This document shows, one piece after another, positions 14,724 through 15,155 of a stretch of DNA of 15,155 nucleotides (within the stretch, counting starts at the first letter, position 1; each line of letters begins with the position of its first letter). The translations under genes and the position numbers were made by a program. The notes below the pieces were generated by a model that worked only from the letters and a program-made list of their open reading frames with translations, was not told the DNA's origin and searched no databases. The stretch is from positions 1 to 15,155 of the forward strand of contig NJEJ01000005.1 of NCBI GenBank assembly GCA_002255025.1, in the 5' to 3' direction. The stretch is from Candidatus Bathyarchaeota archaeon ex4484_135 (GTDB lineage Archaea; Thermoproteota; Bathyarchaeia; EX4484-135).

Positions 14724-14801
14724 GGGCCCGTAGCTCAGCCCGGTTAGAGCGGCGGGCTCATAACCCGCTGGTCCCCGGTTCAAATCCGGGCGGGCCCACC
14801 A
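14724..14801 (+). tRNA. tRNA with CAU anticodon (elongator Met or Ile2)
   Basis: A complete cloverleaf without intron. Acceptor stem GGGCCCG (14724-14730) pairs with CGGGCCC (14791-14797), discriminator A at 14798, encoded CCA at 14799-14801. D stem GCTC/GAGC; anticodon stem GCGGG/CCCGC with loop CTCATAA (anticodon CAT at 14759-14761); variable loop TGGTC; T stem CCCGG/CCGGG with loop TTCAAAT. Pair 1:72 is G:C rather than the A:U usual in archaeal initiators, although the three G:C pairs next to the anticodon loop are initiator-like. An elongator tRNA-Met, or a tRNA-Ile2 whose C34 becomes agmatidine, are the likelier identities. Confidence 0.95.
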
Positions 14802-14858
14802 CATCACGCTTGCTGTACTACCACCGGAAAGACGCCTTTCTCGGCTGACCGTGAAGTA

Positions 14859-14914
14859 GTCGTCAGCGAAGAGAAGATTCTTCATCCTTCTGCTACGGCC
14901 ACTCTCATCACCCA
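14859..14914 (-). ncRNA. Second box C/D guide RNA, degenerate D'/C' pair
   Basis: On the minus strand: C = GTGATGA (14905-14911), guide GAGTGGCCGTAG (12 nt), D' = CAGA (14889-14892), 3-nt spacer, C' = ATGAAGA (14879-14885), guide ATCTTCTCTTCG (12 nt), D = CTGA (14863-14866). The spacing (12, 3, 12) is identical to the first guide RNA. The terminal C and D boxes are perfect; D' and C' each differ from consensus at one base. I found no target that I can state from memory for CTACGGCCACTC or CGAAGAGAAGAT. The promoter is unclear: a weak GTTAATC at 14969-14975 would leave a leader of about 30 nt. The ends are estimated. Confidence 0.72.
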
Positions 14915-14993
14915 GGGGCCCTAGGGCCTCATCGGAGGTCTTCCGTTCACCTATCACAGCTCAGCCTCGTTAATCACGGGCCCGGGCCCCTCA

Positions 14994-15003
14994 GTTATTT
15001 TAG
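14994..15003 (+). promoter_or_regulatory. TATA-like box of the DUF1893-like gene
   Basis: GTTATTTTAG is the only strongly AT-rich stretch before the last gene. It predicts a transcript start near 15024, about 13 nt before TTG 15037. Confidence 0.45.
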
Positions 15004-15036
15004 GAGGGCGGTATTAAGGGCTTCCCGGGGACCGCC

Positions 15037-15155
15037 TTGGACTACCTGGCTTTCCTGGAGCGTGAGGGGCTCGACCTGGCCATCTTCAAGGGGCCCGTCC
15101 TGGTCTTCTCGAGCCGTGGGGAAGGCCTGAGGCCCCTCCTGGAGGCCGTGGAGAA
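15037..15155 (+). CDS. DUF1893-like protein (5' part only)
   Basis: About 39 residues are visible from TTG 15037, and the frame stays open to the window edge. The segment LDLAIFKGPVLVFSSRGEGL followed by RPLLEAVE resembles the opening of DUF1893 proteins (TM1506 type), small proteins with a cytidine-deaminase-like fold, in which a strand-turn-strand is followed by SR-x-G-(I/V/L)-(R/K)-PL. The function of that family is not known to me. The start is chosen because GGGG lies 6 nt upstream and the TATA-like box at 14994-15003 is correctly spaced; no ATG or GTG fits. With so little sequence the family name is tentative. Confidence 0.55.
   Translation, partial: MDYLAFLEREGLDLAIFKGPVLVFSSRGEGLRPLLEAVE

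Noticed and set aside
14643..14957. Open frame of 104 codons on the minus strand across the tRNA
   Set aside because: It runs antisense through the tRNA and overlaps the second C/D RNA; the protein is not family-like.
14930..15000. GTGATTA, CTGA and GTGATAG on the minus strand, looking like another C/D RNA
   Set aside because: The distance from the first motif to CTGA is only 6 nt and no D box follows at 12 nt.
1..15155. CRISPR arrays, insertion sequences, transposases or integrase attachment sites
   Set aside because: I saw no regularly spaced repeats, terminal inverted repeats or transposase-like translations.

Overview
The window looks like the chromosome of a thermophilic archaeon, probably of the TACK/Thermoproteota side, though I cannot place it further. 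Archaeal markers are an aIF5A protein, its deoxyhypusine synthase, a Nob1 nuclease, an archaeal-type CO dehydrogenase alpha subunit, an AOR-family tungsten enzyme, TATA-like boxes about 25 bp ahead of many starts, TTG/GTG starts, and box C/D guide RNAs. Protein-coding DNA is about 60% G+C with strong AGG and ATA use.

Layout. 1-896 (-): 5' part of a U32-peptidase-like gene, running off the left edge. 1012-3360 (-): cdhA, with no other cdh gene beside it. 3441-4382 (+): an SPL-type radical SAM gene, visibly AT-richer than its neighbours. 4391-5611 (-): a serine hydroxymethyltransferase-like PLP enzyme with altered cofactor-site residues. 5728-6516 (-): a two-helix membrane protein with a four-cysteine tail. 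6569-7504 (-): deoxyhypusine synthase. 7650-8723 (+): homoserine dehydrogenase, followed within 12 bp by an AOR-family oxidoreductase (to 10531). 10550-10942 (-): aIF5A. From 11008 (+): NAD kinase, Nob1 and a PUA-containing NSUN6-type RNA methyltransferase, overlapping end to end. They are followed by a small cysteine-rich helical protein and a CxxCxxCC (YkgJ-type) protein. 15037-end (+): the start of a DUF1893-like gene.

The 464 bp between 14573 and 15036 hold no protein gene but are dense with RNA genes: a CAU-anticodon tRNA (+) flanked on both sides by box C/D guide RNAs on the minus strand. I found these from their box motifs. Both have the same 12-3-12 spacing of guide, D'-C' gap and guide. 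Both guides of the first RNA match, from memory of archaeal 16S rRNA, the 5' end and the region near E. coli position 900. These are the two strands that come together at the central pseudoknot. This is the most interesting find in the window.

How the genes connect. aIF5A and deoxyhypusine synthase are substrate and enzyme. Nob1 (16S 3' end), the C/D RNA aimed at 16S rRNA, and the NSUN6-type methyltransferase (tRNA acceptor end in studied members) form a neighbourhood for RNA maturation. CdhA, the SHMT-like protein, homoserine dehydrogenase and the AOR enzyme point to anaerobic C1, amino-acid and aldehyde metabolism. All product names come from reading the translations and motifs; no database search was possible.
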